Below, in pieces: positions 27,250 through 35,571 of a stretch of 64,000 bases of DNA. Each line of letters starts with the position of its first letter. Position 1 is the first letter of the stretch. Source of the DNA: Symmachiella dynata (GTDB lineage Bacteria > Planctomycetota > Planctomycetia > Planctomycetales > Planctomycetaceae). The notes under the pieces are model-generated. The model had not been told where the DNA came from. It saw only the letters and a list, made by a program, of their open reading frames with translations, and made no database searches. Location of the stretch: NCBI RefSeq assembly GCF_007747995.1, contig NZ_CP036276.1:3649001-3713000 (forward strand), written 5' to 3'. The translations under genes were made by a program, and so were the position numbers.

Positions 27250-27795
27250 GGGGAACTGCTCCTGGGGATCGGCGGGTCTCTGAAAACAATGGTGATAATT
27301 GCAGGTCGACCGGCAGTGACCGGAGTCCGGGCTGATTTGAGTTCGATCGACTTTCGACTACGAAAGTGTCAAACCTTTGCTTATCACTCCGCCCGCGTCC
27401 AATCCAAGCGCTCCAAACGTGTTAGAGAGTTACATTCACGTATCGTCTGTGCGGTTTTCTCGGGATTGAAATTGTCAAATGGAACGGTATTTCCAGTTGT
27501 GACAGCAAACGAGGTTCTGGAACTAATTCTTAGCCACGGATGAACACAGATTAAACACGGATCAGAAATAAAAGAAACTCGCTCTCATTATCGGGGGGGG
27601 GAACAAGCCATTTATCCGTGTTTAATCTGTGTTCCATCTGTGGCTTATTGAACCTTCCGGTTTTTGCCGGAGAACATCACGAGATTGCGTGTTAGTCGCG
27701 ATAACTCAGACAGCCTTGTAAATGCTTCGCTGGGCGTGTAAACCTGTGCACGGGCCTCTCGATTTTGGGGGGCGGACATGTATTAAGGCGGTGAA
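27250..27795. other. Intergenic region carrying inverted repeat copy 2
   Basis: 546 bases between divergent guaD and the pseudouridine synthase gene. Apart from the inverted repeat at 27530-27647 I see no gene; the short frames lack ribosome-binding sites. Promoters for both flanking genes are expected near the ends. Confidence 0.5.
27530..27647. repeat. Long inverted repeat element, copy 2
   Basis: Left arm 27530-27562 (TTAGCCACGGATGAACACAG...) pairs with right arm 27614-27647 with a few mismatches and one bulge, around a centre containing a G-run. Arms are clearly homologous to the copy at 14262-14360, but the centres differ, as expected for a dispersed palindromic family with selection on the arms or transposition of the whole element followed by drift. 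Confidence 0.82.
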
Positions 27796-28776
27796 ATGGC
27801 CTCTCCTCGGCGTAAAACTCGGACACAACGGACGACTCCCACGTTGAAAACGCCGCAAGGCGACGACTCATTGGTACGGCTGCAGAAGGTGTTGGCCTCG
27901 GCCGGATTTGGGTCGCGGCGGCATTGTGAGGAGTTTATCCAAAGCGGCCGCGTGACCGTGGACGGGAAAACCGTGGTCGAATTGGGCCTGCGGGTTGACC
28001 CGGCCAAGCAAAAGATCCAACTCGACGGCGAAACCGTGAACGTCGAGAAAAAGGTGTACTATGTGCTGAACAAACCGACGGGGTTTTTGTGCACACATAG
28101 CGATCCTGCGGGACGGCGGCGGGTGATCGATTTGTTCCCCAAAGCTAAGCAACGTCTGTTTACGGTTGGCCGTTTGGACGAAAACAGCGAAGGGCTGATT
28201 TTGGTGACCAATGACGGCGAATTCGCAAATCGCTTGGCGCATCCGCGGTATCGTGTCTCTCGCGTCTATGAAGTCCAGGTCGCTGGAATCCCGACGCCCG
28301 ATATTTTGCGACAAATGCGGGAAGGCCTGCGATTCTCCGAGGGATATTTTCGCGTGGACCGGGCACGCCGCGTGCGGGTCAAAGGCAAGACGGCGGTGCT
28401 GCAATTGACGCTCAACCAAGGGCGCAATCGGGAAATTCGCCGATTGTTGGCGCGGCTGGGTCACAAGGTGATGAAATTGCGGCGGATCCAGTTTGGCCCG
28501 ATCAAGCTGGGCAAAGTCAATTTGGGCGAACACCGGACGTTGACGCCGCACGAGGTCAAACAACTCGAAGCTTTGCTGGAAACAAAACGTGAGATCCGCA
28601 GCGGTCGGCCACCGCGCAAAAATGCCGCCCCAGCCAAGGGCAAACGGACTGCTCCAGCAAAAAGCAAAAGCGCAGCTCCGGCAAAAGGGAAACGCTCCTC
28701 CCCCGTGAAAGGGAAAGCCGCTGCGGCTGCGAAAAAACGTCCTCAACAAAAGGCTACGAAAAGTCGACGCCGATGA
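27796..28776 (+). CDS. 23S rRNA pseudouridine synthase, RluB/RsuA family
   Basis: A 326-residue protein. An S4 RNA-binding domain (VRLQKVLASAGFGSRRHCEEFI, in part) at about 27-75 is followed by a pseudouridine synthase domain with catalytic Asp in GRLDENSEGLIL (about residue 118). An Ala/Lys/Pro-rich basic tail of about 60 residues (repeats of AAPAKGK) ends it. Family members convert a specific uridine of the large-subunit rRNA to pseudouridine. Which position is modified cannot be assigned. The tail is unusual for the family in Proteobacteria and probably binds nucleic acid non-specifically. The stop overlaps the next start (ATGA). Confidence 0.9.
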   Translation: MASPRRKTRTQRTTPTLKTPQGDDSLVRLQKVLASAGFGSRRHCEEFIQSGRVTVDGKTVVELGLRVDPAKQKIQLDGETVNVEKKVYYVLNKPTGFLCTHSDPAGRRRVIDLFPKAKQRLFTVGRLDENSEGLILVTNDGEFANRLAHPRYRVSRVYEVQVAGIPTPDILRQMREGLRFSEGYFRVDRARRVRVKGKTAVLQLTLNQGRNREIRRLLARLGHKVMKLRRIQFGPIKLGKVNLGEHRTLTPHEVKQLEALLETKREIRSGRPPRKNAAPAKGKRTAPAKSKSAAPAKGKRSSPVKGKAAAAAKKRPQQKATKSRRR

Positions 28777-29657
28777 TCGAACAAGCGCCTGACAATCTGC
28801 TACCCGGAATGATTCCGACCGCCGCCCAAGAAACGGCAACGGTCGTCGAGCAACGGGAATTGGCCCGTGACACGTATCTGGTACGCATTGCCGCTCCCGA
28901 ATTAGCGGCACAGATTCTGCCGGGACAGTTTTTGATGATCCGCGCACTGCAAACCAGCGACCCATTATTGGGACGACCGTTTGCGGTGTATGACACGTAT
29001 CTCGACGCGGCCGGTCGTCCGGCGGGTATCGATGTGGTGTACGCGGTGATCGGCAAGATGACAGGGCTGATGAGCCGTTGGACCGCAGGTGAACAGCTGC
29101 AGGTCTGGGGACCGCTAGGTAACGGATTTCCGTTGCCCGCAGAGGGCCGATTGATGATGGTTGCCGGCGGAATCGGCCAGACACCGTTTTTGGCTGTCGG
29201 GCAAGAAGCACTAGGCCAAAAAACCTACGGCCAACCGTTACGGCAACCAGAACAATTGCCGTCGGCGGTCACGCTGTGTTACGGCGCGCGTTCAGCTGAA
29301 TACTTAGCTGGGCTTGAGGATTTCCAGCGGGCCGGCATCGAGGTGCGGGTGGCGACCGATGATGGCTCGCAGGGACATCACGGTTTTGTCACGGACTTGT
29401 TGAAGCAAGCCTTGGACGGAGACGATCCGCCGACGGTGGTCTATTGTTGCGGCCCGGAACCGATGATGCATGCGGTCAGTGAAATCATCGCCGCTGCCGG
29501 TGTGCGTGGGTTCGTTTCGCTCGAATCGCCCATGGCGTGCGGTTTCGGAGCCTGCTTTAGTTGCGTGACCCGCGTGCGAATGGATGACGGCGAGTGGGAC
29601 TACCGCCGCACCTGCGTCGAAGGCCCCGTCTTCCCGGCCGACCGCATCGTGTTTTAG
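28773..29657 (+). CDS. pyrK: Dihydroorotate dehydrogenase electron-transfer subunit (PyrK-like)
   Basis: A 294-residue iron-sulfur flavoprotein. The FAD-binding region has RPFAVYD (about residue 69) and the NAD-binding region GGIGQTPF. The C-terminal [2Fe-2S] motif is seen as CGFGACFSCVTRV plus a later RRTCVEGPVF, four Cys in the pattern C-x4-C-x2-C-x(n)-C. PyrK passes electrons from the dihydroorotate dehydrogenase PyrDB to NAD+ in pyrimidine synthesis. The pyrD partner is not in this window. Its ATG overlaps the stop of the pseudouridine synthase gene, so it is co-translated with an RNA-modifying enzyme, an uncommon pairing. Confidence 0.85.
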   Translation: MIEQAPDNLLPGMIPTAAQETATVVEQRELARDTYLVRIAAPELAAQILPGQFLMIRALQTSDPLLGRPFAVYDTYLDAAGRPAGIDVVYAVIGKMTGLMSRWTAGEQLQVWGPLGNGFPLPAEGRLMMVAGGIGQTPFLAVGQEALGQKTYGQPLRQPEQLPSAVTLCYGARSAEYLAGLEDFQRAGIEVRVATDDGSQGHHGFVTDLLKQALDGDDPPTVVYCCGPEPMMHAVSEIIAAAGVRGFVSLESPMACGFGACFSCVTRVRMDDGEWDYRRTCVEGPVFPADRIVF

Positions 29658-29744
29658 GAAGCGATTGGTCCAGAGGTGTTGGCCGGATGTTCGTTGTTCG
29701 AGAAAGAAAAAAGTGCGTTGCGACGCGCACTTAGAAAGAAAGGC

Positions 29745-29911
29745 CTCGCGCAGAGACGCCAAGTCGCAAAGAGTTTTCTTCTGAGCGGAATGTATTACAC
29801 ATCGTTTTATGGCGATGCGGCTTGGCTAGAATCTGATGTTTCTGGTTTTAGTAAGCGCGGGTTTTCAAGATTATTTCTTTTTTACTTTGCGGCTCCGCGT
29901 CTTTGCGCGAG
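29745..29911. repeat. Imperfect inverted repeat, CTCGCGCAGAGACGC type
   Basis: Left arm 29745-29771 (CTCGCGCAGAGACGCCAAG...) is matched at 23 of 27 positions by the reverse complement of 29885-29911, separated by 113 bases. The right arm is followed by a T8 run. It fills most of the 319-base gap between pyrK and the convergent peptidase gene. Related repeats built from CGCAGAGACGCAAAG units are widespread; it may serve as a terminator for pyrK. Confidence 0.75.
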
Positions 29912-29976
29912 TTTTTTTTGAATGGCTCATCCCTCGTGCAGCGTAGAAAGGTGCGTCGCAAAGCACGCTACGAAGA

Positions 29977-31089
29977 TCAGTCGAGATAATCTTTGAGTTT
30001 GACGTGGACGAATGGTCGCTTGTAGGCGTCTTCGTCTTTTTCGGCGTAGGCAACCCAGAATTCCAAGGCGGTGGCGTCGTAGACGACGTCGAGGACGTTG
30101 GCCCCTTTGATGGGAATTTTGCAGGCCAGGTCAATCATCTCTTGCGAGCCGATGTTTCCATACGCCTTTTTCAATGGCTGGAATGCGCCGCGACCTTCGT
30201 CTTGGTAGACGATGTCTTTAAAAACGTTTGGTGCCAATTCGTCGGTGGCATCGTTGTCTTCCCAGATGACCAGATTCGGCGCGTGGGCCAACATTTTCAC
30301 CGCGCGACCGTTTTTGCCGTCGCCCACAACGTAGTGATATTTCTTGGTGCGTTTGGCGTTCTTGAAAATATCGACCGCCTCATCCAGTCCGTTCGCATCG
30401 TACAGGACATTGCGAAACAGTGTTGTGAAATGGACACCATTGAAGTCAAAGGGATAGTCGCTGGAGGGTGAGTCGCCCATTTCCGAGAGTACGATTCCCG
30501 CAGCATTCATGCCGGTGTTGGAACCAATGCAGCCGGCGAACGTGATGTTGACGTGCGGAATCCCCTCGTCGGGAATGTAGACAACGATCAACGGAAATTC
30601 TTGAGCACGCAGCCCCATTTCCCAGTCCAGGTTGCGTGTCTGGTACAGGTGCCCATCCTTGGTTGCTTTACCCCAAGCGGAAATGCTGCTGCAGGAGTAG
30701 TCGGCGATCATCGGAATCGCGTGCGCCCGTTGCAGTAGTTTCAACGAGAGTCCGCTGCCTGCGGCCAGCCCTTTGAGTTCTTCTTGGAACCGCGGGTCGG
30801 TATGTTTGGCGCTGGCGGCCCAGGCTTCGTCCAGTGCGCGGTCAGTAAAACGATCCGAGTCAGCAGCCTGAATACTCTTGAGGATGTGAGAGATGAATTC
30901 CGTGGCTTGCGGCTTGATCAATTCGCCTTGCTGGCGCCCCATTTCATACGGCGTGCCTTTGACAACCAGCACCGGGATTTTGTCCTTGCCGCTGCCGACG
31001 GAGGTCAGTTTCCCATCGGCGTGGGCCGCTGCCGTTAAGGCGAGACTAATAATCGTGACAAGTGCGACCGCAAATAAACGAGAATTCAT
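29977..31089 (-). CDS. C45-family peptidase/acyltransferase-like Ntn hydrolase, secreted
   Basis: A 370-residue protein with a signal peptide (residues 1-24, cleavage near AHADG). GTPYEMGRQQGELIKP at 45-60 is the typical approach to the nucleophile, which is Cys133 in YSCSSISAWG, followed by HLYQTRNLDWEMG. This is the acyl-coenzyme A:6-aminopenicillanic acid acyltransferase superfamily, whose members self-cleave before the Cys and act on amide bonds. The natural substrate is unknown for nearly all bacterial members. The gene is downstream of, and in the same direction as, the sialidase-like gene. Confidence 0.85.
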   Translation of the reverse strand: MNSRLFAVALVTIISLALTAAAHADGKLTSVGSGKDKIPVLVVKGTPYEMGRQQGELIKPQATEFISHILKSIQAADSDRFTDRALDEAWAASAKHTDPRFQEELKGLAAGSGLSLKLLQRAHAIPMIADYSCSSISAWGKATKDGHLYQTRNLDWEMGLRAQEFPLIVVYIPDEGIPHVNITFAGCIGSNTGMNAAGIVLSEMGDSPSSDYPFDFNGVHFTTLFRNVLYDANGLDEAVDIFKNAKRTKKYHYVVGDGKNGRAVKMLAHAPNLVIWEDNDATDELAPNVFKDIVYQDEGRGAFQPLKKAYGNIGSQEMIDLACKIPIKGANVLDVVYDATALEFWVAYAEKDEDAYKRPFVHVKLKDYLD

Positions 31090-31188
31090 AAGCCTCAGGC
31101 CCCTTGTTAAAACGTGGGTAGAAATACCCTGGAATTGAACCTCTGCCGATTATAACACGCCACAGCAAGATCGTGGCGATTTGGTGAC

Positions 31189-31226
31189 AAAAAATGGGGC
31201 AGGCTCCCCTGCTCTGCAGGAGAGCC
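31189..31226 (-). terminator. Probable terminator after the sialidase-like gene
   Basis: On the minus strand a 9-bp stem with one mismatch (arms 31217-31225 and 31203-31211, 5-base loop) is followed, after a short GC stretch, by six T residues (31194-31189). It lies 13 bases past the stop of the sialidase-like gene. The distance to the T-run is longer than ideal. Confidence 0.5.
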
Positions 31227-31238
31227 CACATGATTTCT

Positions 31239-32396
31239 TTACGGCTTCGCTTTTTTCATGCCGCCGGAAGCTTTGCTCACCACTTGCCGTAATTTTACGT
31301 CTTTAGAAACAGGTTTGCCTGCGGCAACGTCTTCTTCGCGGAAGGTGGCCATCAGGATATTTCGGTCGCCAGTGCGGCTGAAGTCGTAAATGATGCGGAT
31401 CAGGCCATCGGGAGTTTGTTGGCCATCCGGGTAGGAAACACCCGCACGCTCGTCGAGGAGAAAGCCGTTGCTCCAACTCTTACCGTCGTCGGTGGAGAGA
31501 AAAGCCATTAAATGGGAGCGACCAGTCGGTTTGTCGATCGGTCCATGTTTGACCAACAACAAGTTCCCGGAATTCAGCCGCGAGATGAAAAATCGTGCAC
31601 TGGGATGAGCGAGGGTTGAGGGGGTTAATTCGGGCCAAGTCTTACCGCCATCGGTTGAGACGCTTTCGCCAATCCCGTATCGCGTCCGGACCAACAGCCA
31701 AAGCGATCCATCCTTCCGCTCAACAAACATATGTTCGTCAAATGCACGAACTTTGGGAGGAACGTTACACGCACCGCGAATGGACCAGGTTTTCCCATGG
31801 TCATCGGAGACCACCATCTTGGCGCTGTTGTCGGTTTTTCGCCATGTTGAGGCGGGCAGGACCCAGTCGCCCGATGCCAACACGGTGGGTTTGCACATCA
31901 TAACGCCATCGGTCACGCGGACAGGTTTTTTCCAGGTGGGTTGGGCGGATTCCGGTTCATCGGTCTCCAGAAACCACACGCCGGCGACCGTGCCGTCGTG
32001 ACCGATCGATTGTGCCCAAGCAAGCCGCAGTTTGCCATCGGGAGCCATCCACAGTTCGGGATCAAACGTGCGTACGGGACCCTCTTCATCGGGATCAACG
32101 ACCAAGACTTCCTTCCAGGTCGCACCTTGATCACTACTCGTGCTCAGCACAACGTAGTTGTTCGCATCTTCACCCGGCGTCTTACTCGCATACCACGTCG
32201 CCCACAAGCGACCACCGGGAGTGACAGCCATGCTGGGAATGCCTTGAAACGCCCGGTTGGTAGCCGCATGCAGCGGTTTTGGGGGACCGACATATTCAGC
32301 CGGCGCTTTGAAGTCCGGGTCTTTAGCGAGAACCGAAGTCGCTAATAACGGGATGGCTGCAAAAAGAAAGAACTGCTTGATCCAATCGATACGCAT
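31239..32396 (-). CDS. Secreted sialidase-fold (BNR/Asp-box) protein
   Basis: A 385-residue protein with a signal peptide (residues 1-24). Four Asp-box motifs are visible: SSDQGATW, SDDHGKTW, STDGGKTW and STDDGKSW, spaced as in a six-bladed sialidase propeller. Members either remove sialic acid from glycans or are non-catalytic lectin-like propellers; planctomycetes encode many next to sulfatases. The exact glycan is unknown and I could not verify the arginine triad. The start at 32396 is followed directly by the signal sequence, so it is well supported. Confidence 0.85.
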   Translation of the reverse strand: MRIDWIKQFFLFAAIPLLATSVLAKDPDFKAPAEYVGPPKPLHAATNRAFQGIPSMAVTPGGRLWATWYASKTPGEDANNYVVLSTSSDQGATWKEVLVVDPDEEGPVRTFDPELWMAPDGKLRLAWAQSIGHDGTVAGVWFLETDEPESAQPTWKKPVRVTDGVMMCKPTVLASGDWVLPASTWRKTDNSAKMVVSDDHGKTWSIRGACNVPPKVRAFDEHMFVERKDGSLWLLVRTRYGIGESVSTDGGKTWPELTPSTLAHPSARFFISRLNSGNLLLVKHGPIDKPTGRSHLMAFLSTDDGKSWSNGFLLDERAGVSYPDGQQTPDGLIRIIYDFSRTGDRNILMATFREEDVAAGKPVSKDVKLRQVVSKASGGMKKAKP

Positions 32397-32669
32397 ATTT
32401 TTGTAGTCCTGTCACGATGAGTTTCTTCAGATTGATCGACCGGGCTGCGCCGTGTCGTATGATTAAGATTATGACACGCAGCACAACTGGCGTCCATCGC
32501 TCGGCGTGTACACAGATCGATTTCGGCAGGGCTGAACATGCGGACTGCATGCTGGGTGTGCCTGGATCTGCCCTCCCTCTTGCACAACACCCGGCAGACA
32601 TGATTCAATTCCGCTGGATGCTTTGGATGTATTACTGTCATTCCTTATTTCCTCAGGAACGGATTCTTC

Positions 32670-33512
32670 GTGAGCCAATTCACTGCCCCCACCATTTTGA
32701 TGTGCCCGCCGGACTTCTACGGGATCGAATACGAGATTAATCCTTGGATGAGCCGCAGTCGTGCCAGTGATTCCAAGCTGGCGCAGCAGCAGTGGCATGC
32801 GCTGCGTGATCTGTTGGAGAACGTGGGTGCCGAAATCCGTCTGATGCCCCCCGCGCGGGGCTTGCCCGATTTGGTCTTCACGGCCAATGCGGGGTTGGTC
32901 TGGAACAATACCGTTTTCCTCTCGAAATTTCGCCACGAAGCGCGGCAAGGGGAAACACCATTGGACGAGGCTTGGTTTCAATCTATCGGCTTCGAGACGG
33001 TCTCGATGACCGGGGAGTGGTCATTTGAAGGGGCCGGTGACGCACTTTTTTGTGGGCAAACATTGTTTGCCGGATATCTCATCCGGAGTGATGCTGCGGC
33101 GATGCAATGGTTGGCGAGCCAGATTGGTTGCCGCGTGATACCGCTGCAATTGGTGGACGAGCACTATTATCACCTCGATACCTGTTTTTGTCCGCTCAGC
33201 GCCGACGAAGCCATCTATTATCCACCAGCATTTGATGAATACGCTCAGGCGGCAATCTCAGCACATGTCGAGAACTTGATTCCGGTCAGCGAGTCCGAAG
33301 CGGCACGATTTGCGTGCAATGCCGTGGTCATCGGTCGCAAAGTGGTTTTGAACACCGGTTGTCCAGAATTAGAGCGAGAATTGCAGGACCGGGGTTATGA
33401 GCCGCATCACACAGAACTGGGCGAATTCATCAAGGCCGGAGGCAGCGCCAAGTGCCTCACTCTCCGCCTGGATGGCGAAGACGCAGCAATTTGGCCTGGT
33501 GTGGAGGAGTGA
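32670..33512 (+). CDS. Amidinotransferase/dimethylarginine dimethylaminohydrolase family protein
   Basis: A 280-residue guanidine-modifying-enzyme-fold protein. GTG start with AGGAACGG upstream. Substrate-binding Asp in LPDLVFTANAGLVW (about 68-81), catalytic His in YYHLDTCFCPL (about 170) and catalytic Cys262 in GGSAKCLTLRL are all in place. Reactions of the family include hydrolysis of methylarginines to citrulline, arginine deimination and amidino transfer. The short length without a large insertion favours a DDAH- or citrullinase-type hydrolase over a glycine amidinotransferase. No partner gene in the neighbourhood narrows the substrate. Confidence 0.82.
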   Translation: MSQFTAPTILMCPPDFYGIEYEINPWMSRSRASDSKLAQQQWHALRDLLENVGAEIRLMPPARGLPDLVFTANAGLVWNNTVFLSKFRHEARQGETPLDEAWFQSIGFETVSMTGEWSFEGAGDALFCGQTLFAGYLIRSDAAAMQWLASQIGCRVIPLQLVDEHYYHLDTCFCPLSADEAIYYPPAFDEYAQAAISAHVENLIPVSESEAARFACNAVVIGRKVVLNTGCPELERELQDRGYEPHHTELGEFIKAGGSAKCLTLRLDGEDAAIWPGVEE

Positions 33513-33863
33513 AAGGAAGCTGGCCTTGGTCTCGGGTAATTTTTGGAGTGGGATGTGGAAAAGCGAGAATTCTCCAGTCGTTACGACGCGCAGATTTCGA
33601 CGTGGGAATTGAGGTGGAATGCGAAAAACGCTTGACAGGTGAATCGAGAACCGGGATGATCGAGTAGAACTGATCGACCGGTTCCTTTTGCAAGACGCCC
33701 CAGGAGCGCGGTTTTCGTGAATCGGGGCGCTTATGTTTTGTGGCTGGGACCGATGATTTGTGTTGCCTCGGAGGTATCGGGGGCGAAGTTGTGTGATACT
33801 TTCCGTTGCAGCCAAAATGGCGTTCTCCGGGCGTTTTTAATGAATTCATGAGGAATGATGCAG
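33513..33863. other. Intergenic region with a weak hairpin
   Basis: No gene is convincing here. A GAACCGG/CCGGTTC inverted pair (33648-33654 and 33678-33684) with four T residues shortly after could end the amidinotransferase transcript, but the stem is short and the loop long. The last bases hold GAGGA, the ribosome-binding site of the STAS gene. Confidence 0.4.
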
Positions 33864-34220
33864 ATGGCAACTGGACAACGTAGAATCGTCGTCGAAGAAA
33901 TCGGCGAGGTCACCGTCGCGAGCTTCACAGACAAGAAGATTCTCGACGAGGCCAATATCCAGGTGATCGGCGATCAATTGTTCAATTTGGTCGACGATGA
34001 CGGGCGATCACGCATCGTGCTCGACTTCACCAACGTCGAATACCTCTCAAGTGCTGCGTTGGGGAAATTGATTACCTTGGACAAGAAGGTCAAAGCAGCC
34101 CGCGGCCATTTGCGACTTTGCTGCATCCGACCGGAAATTCTGGAAGTCTTCGAGATTACGCGTCTCAACAAACTGTTTGATATTCGCGATACGCAGGATG
34201 ACGCGTTAGCGGGATTATAA
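33864..34220 (+). CDS. STAS-domain anti-sigma-factor antagonist
   Basis: A 118-residue SpoIIAA-like protein. Three ATGs lie close together (33855, 33858, 33864); the last has the best spacing to GAGGA. The STAS fold shows RIVLDFTNVEYLSSAALGKLITL, here in part, with the phosphorylatable Ser in YLSSAALG. When unphosphorylated such proteins bind and neutralise an anti-sigma kinase. A HATPase partner gene is 140 bases downstream on the same strand, so the pair probably forms a partner-switching module. No sigma factor or PP2C phosphatase is adjacent. Confidence 0.88.
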   Translation: MATGQRRIVVEEIGEVTVASFTDKKILDEANIQVIGDQLFNLVDDDGRSRIVLDFTNVEYLSSAALGKLITLDKKVKAARGHLRLCCIRPEILEVFEITRLNKLFDIRDTQDDALAGL

Positions 34221-34360
34221 CGGCACCTAGCATGCCGGTTTCCCATTCTCACCGGGGGCTGCTTTCAGGGAAAAACTGCGTTTGACCCCATCTTAAGCAT
34301 CCTGTTACACTGTCGCGACTGTGCCGATGTCGGCAATTTCACCTGAGCATCTCCTAGACC

Positions 34361-34810
34361 ATGTCCTCCACAAACGACATGTCGCGTGCCGAAGAATTTT
34401 TGTTCAATATTCCCAGTGAGACTGCCGCTGGATTGAAGGTTCAAGAAACCATCATCCAGAAGTTGCAGGAGCGCGGATTCTCTGAACGTGACATCTTTGG
34501 CGTCCGATTGGCGTTGGAAGAAGCATTGGTCAACGCCATCAAACACGGCAATCGCTCGGATCTCTCAAAACAGGTCCGCGTCGAAGGCTGGGTCGACTCG
34601 TCGATGCTCCGCGTAGAAATCGAAGACGAAGGCCCAGGTTTTCAGGTGAACGACGTGCCTGATCCAACAGCAGACGAAAACCTAGAACGCCCCAGCGGCC
34701 GTGGTATCATGCTGATGCAGGCGTTTATGAGCAAGATTGAATACAACGAACAAGGCAATTGTGTGATCCTAGAAAAGGCCCGAGAAGCAGCCGCTGGCGA
34801 CCCCGCTTAA
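34361..34810 (+). CDS. Anti-sigma regulatory factor, RsbW-like serine kinase
   Basis: A 149-residue HATPase_c protein. The N-box is ALEEALVNAIKHGN, the G1 box EDEGPGFQ and the G2 box GRGIMLMQAFMSK, the full Bergerat ATP-binding set for the RsbW/SpoIIAB family. It would phosphorylate the STAS protein encoded just upstream and sequester a sigma factor encoded elsewhere. The genes are spaced, not overlapping, so a separate promoter is possible. Confidence 0.88.
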   Translation: MSSTNDMSRAEEFLFNIPSETAAGLKVQETIIQKLQERGFSERDIFGVRLALEEALVNAIKHGNRSDLSKQVRVEGWVDSSMLRVEIEDEGPGFQVNDVPDPTADENLERPSGRGIMLMQAFMSKIEYNEQGNCVILEKAREAAAGDPA

Positions 34811-35012
34811 GCAGCGCCGCTATCGACCAGCACTGCAAACAGGCTGCTGACTTCGAGCCACGAAGCGTCTCAAATCCCCCGCCCAGACATCGAACGGGCA
34901 GATTTGAACGAAATCCCACAAAATCACTCGCACCACACTTGATTCCCGCGATAAGATTCACTACCAGTATGATCTAAATTAAGTCTTGGCAACACACGCG
35001 GTTGCCAGATAC

Positions 35013-35085
35013 TCCCCGATAGCTCAATCGGTAGAGCGAGCGGCTGTTAACCGCTAGGTTCTAGGTTCAAGTCCTAGTCGGGGAG
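35013..35085 (+). tRNA. tRNA-Asn (GTT)
   Basis: A 73-nt cloverleaf. Acceptor TCCCCGA pairs with TCGGGGA, discriminator G. The D arm is AGCTC...GAGC, the anticodon GTT is at 35046-35048, and the T arm TTCAAGT is flanked by complementary CTAGG/CCTAG. CCA is not encoded. It stands between the anti-sigma pair and the copper island. Confidence 0.97.
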
Positions 35086-35132
35086 CTAATATTTCGGAAG
35101 CGAACTTTCGCTCCCGTTTGGTTTACACGAAA

Positions 35133-35162
35133 CGCCGAGCGCGAGAGTGCCCGGCGTTTTTT
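35133..35162 (+). terminator. Intrinsic terminator after tRNA-Asn
   Basis: CGCCGAGC and GCCCGGCG form an 8-bp GC stem with one mismatch and an 8-base loop (35133-35156), followed directly by six T residues. Confidence 0.75.
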
Positions 35163-35571
35163 CGTGGGCGTGGTGAAACTCGCGTAATTATGGGCGTTTA
35201 CGGCAACGCCACGCCAGTCGCCGCCTTGCTCTACCAACTCTCTGGTTCGAAGCCGAGACACGGGGTGCCGTGCCGAAATGTCATTTTTCGCCACGGGTGC
35301 TCGGTCCGAACGGCAACGAACTCTCTTTGTCTCTGGTTAATAGGGGCTGTAGGTTAACGGGACTTTTCGGTACGGGGGGCCGTGGGAGAAGGGTTCAAGT
35401 TTTGGTCAACCAAAATTGGTCAATTCTAGAAAGTGCTAGTATCTTGGAAATTCATTGAACCTCAGCTTGTCAACAAGTTGAAGGCAAATGCTTTTTGTCT
35501 ACACGGCACTAAAGGATCGACTCAGAAATATCGACAAGCACGTCAGAGCCAGATCCTTCGCACGTTTCACC
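35163..35571. other. Intergenic junction between tRNA-Asn and the copper island
   Basis: No gene is seen. Scattered tRNA-like words occur: GCTCTACCAACT (35228-35239, D arm in reverse) beside GGTTCGAAGCC (35244-35254, T arm), and GGGTTCAAGT at 35391-35400. None forms a cloverleaf. Such debris fits repeated integration next to a tRNA, but chance is not excluded. Confidence 0.35.

Noticed and set aside
27868-29211. Long minus-strand open frame of 447 codons
   Set aside because: It runs antisense across the pseudouridine synthase and the start of pyrK, both with clear domains. Its translation is low-complexity and has no motif, so it is a shadow caused by codon bias.
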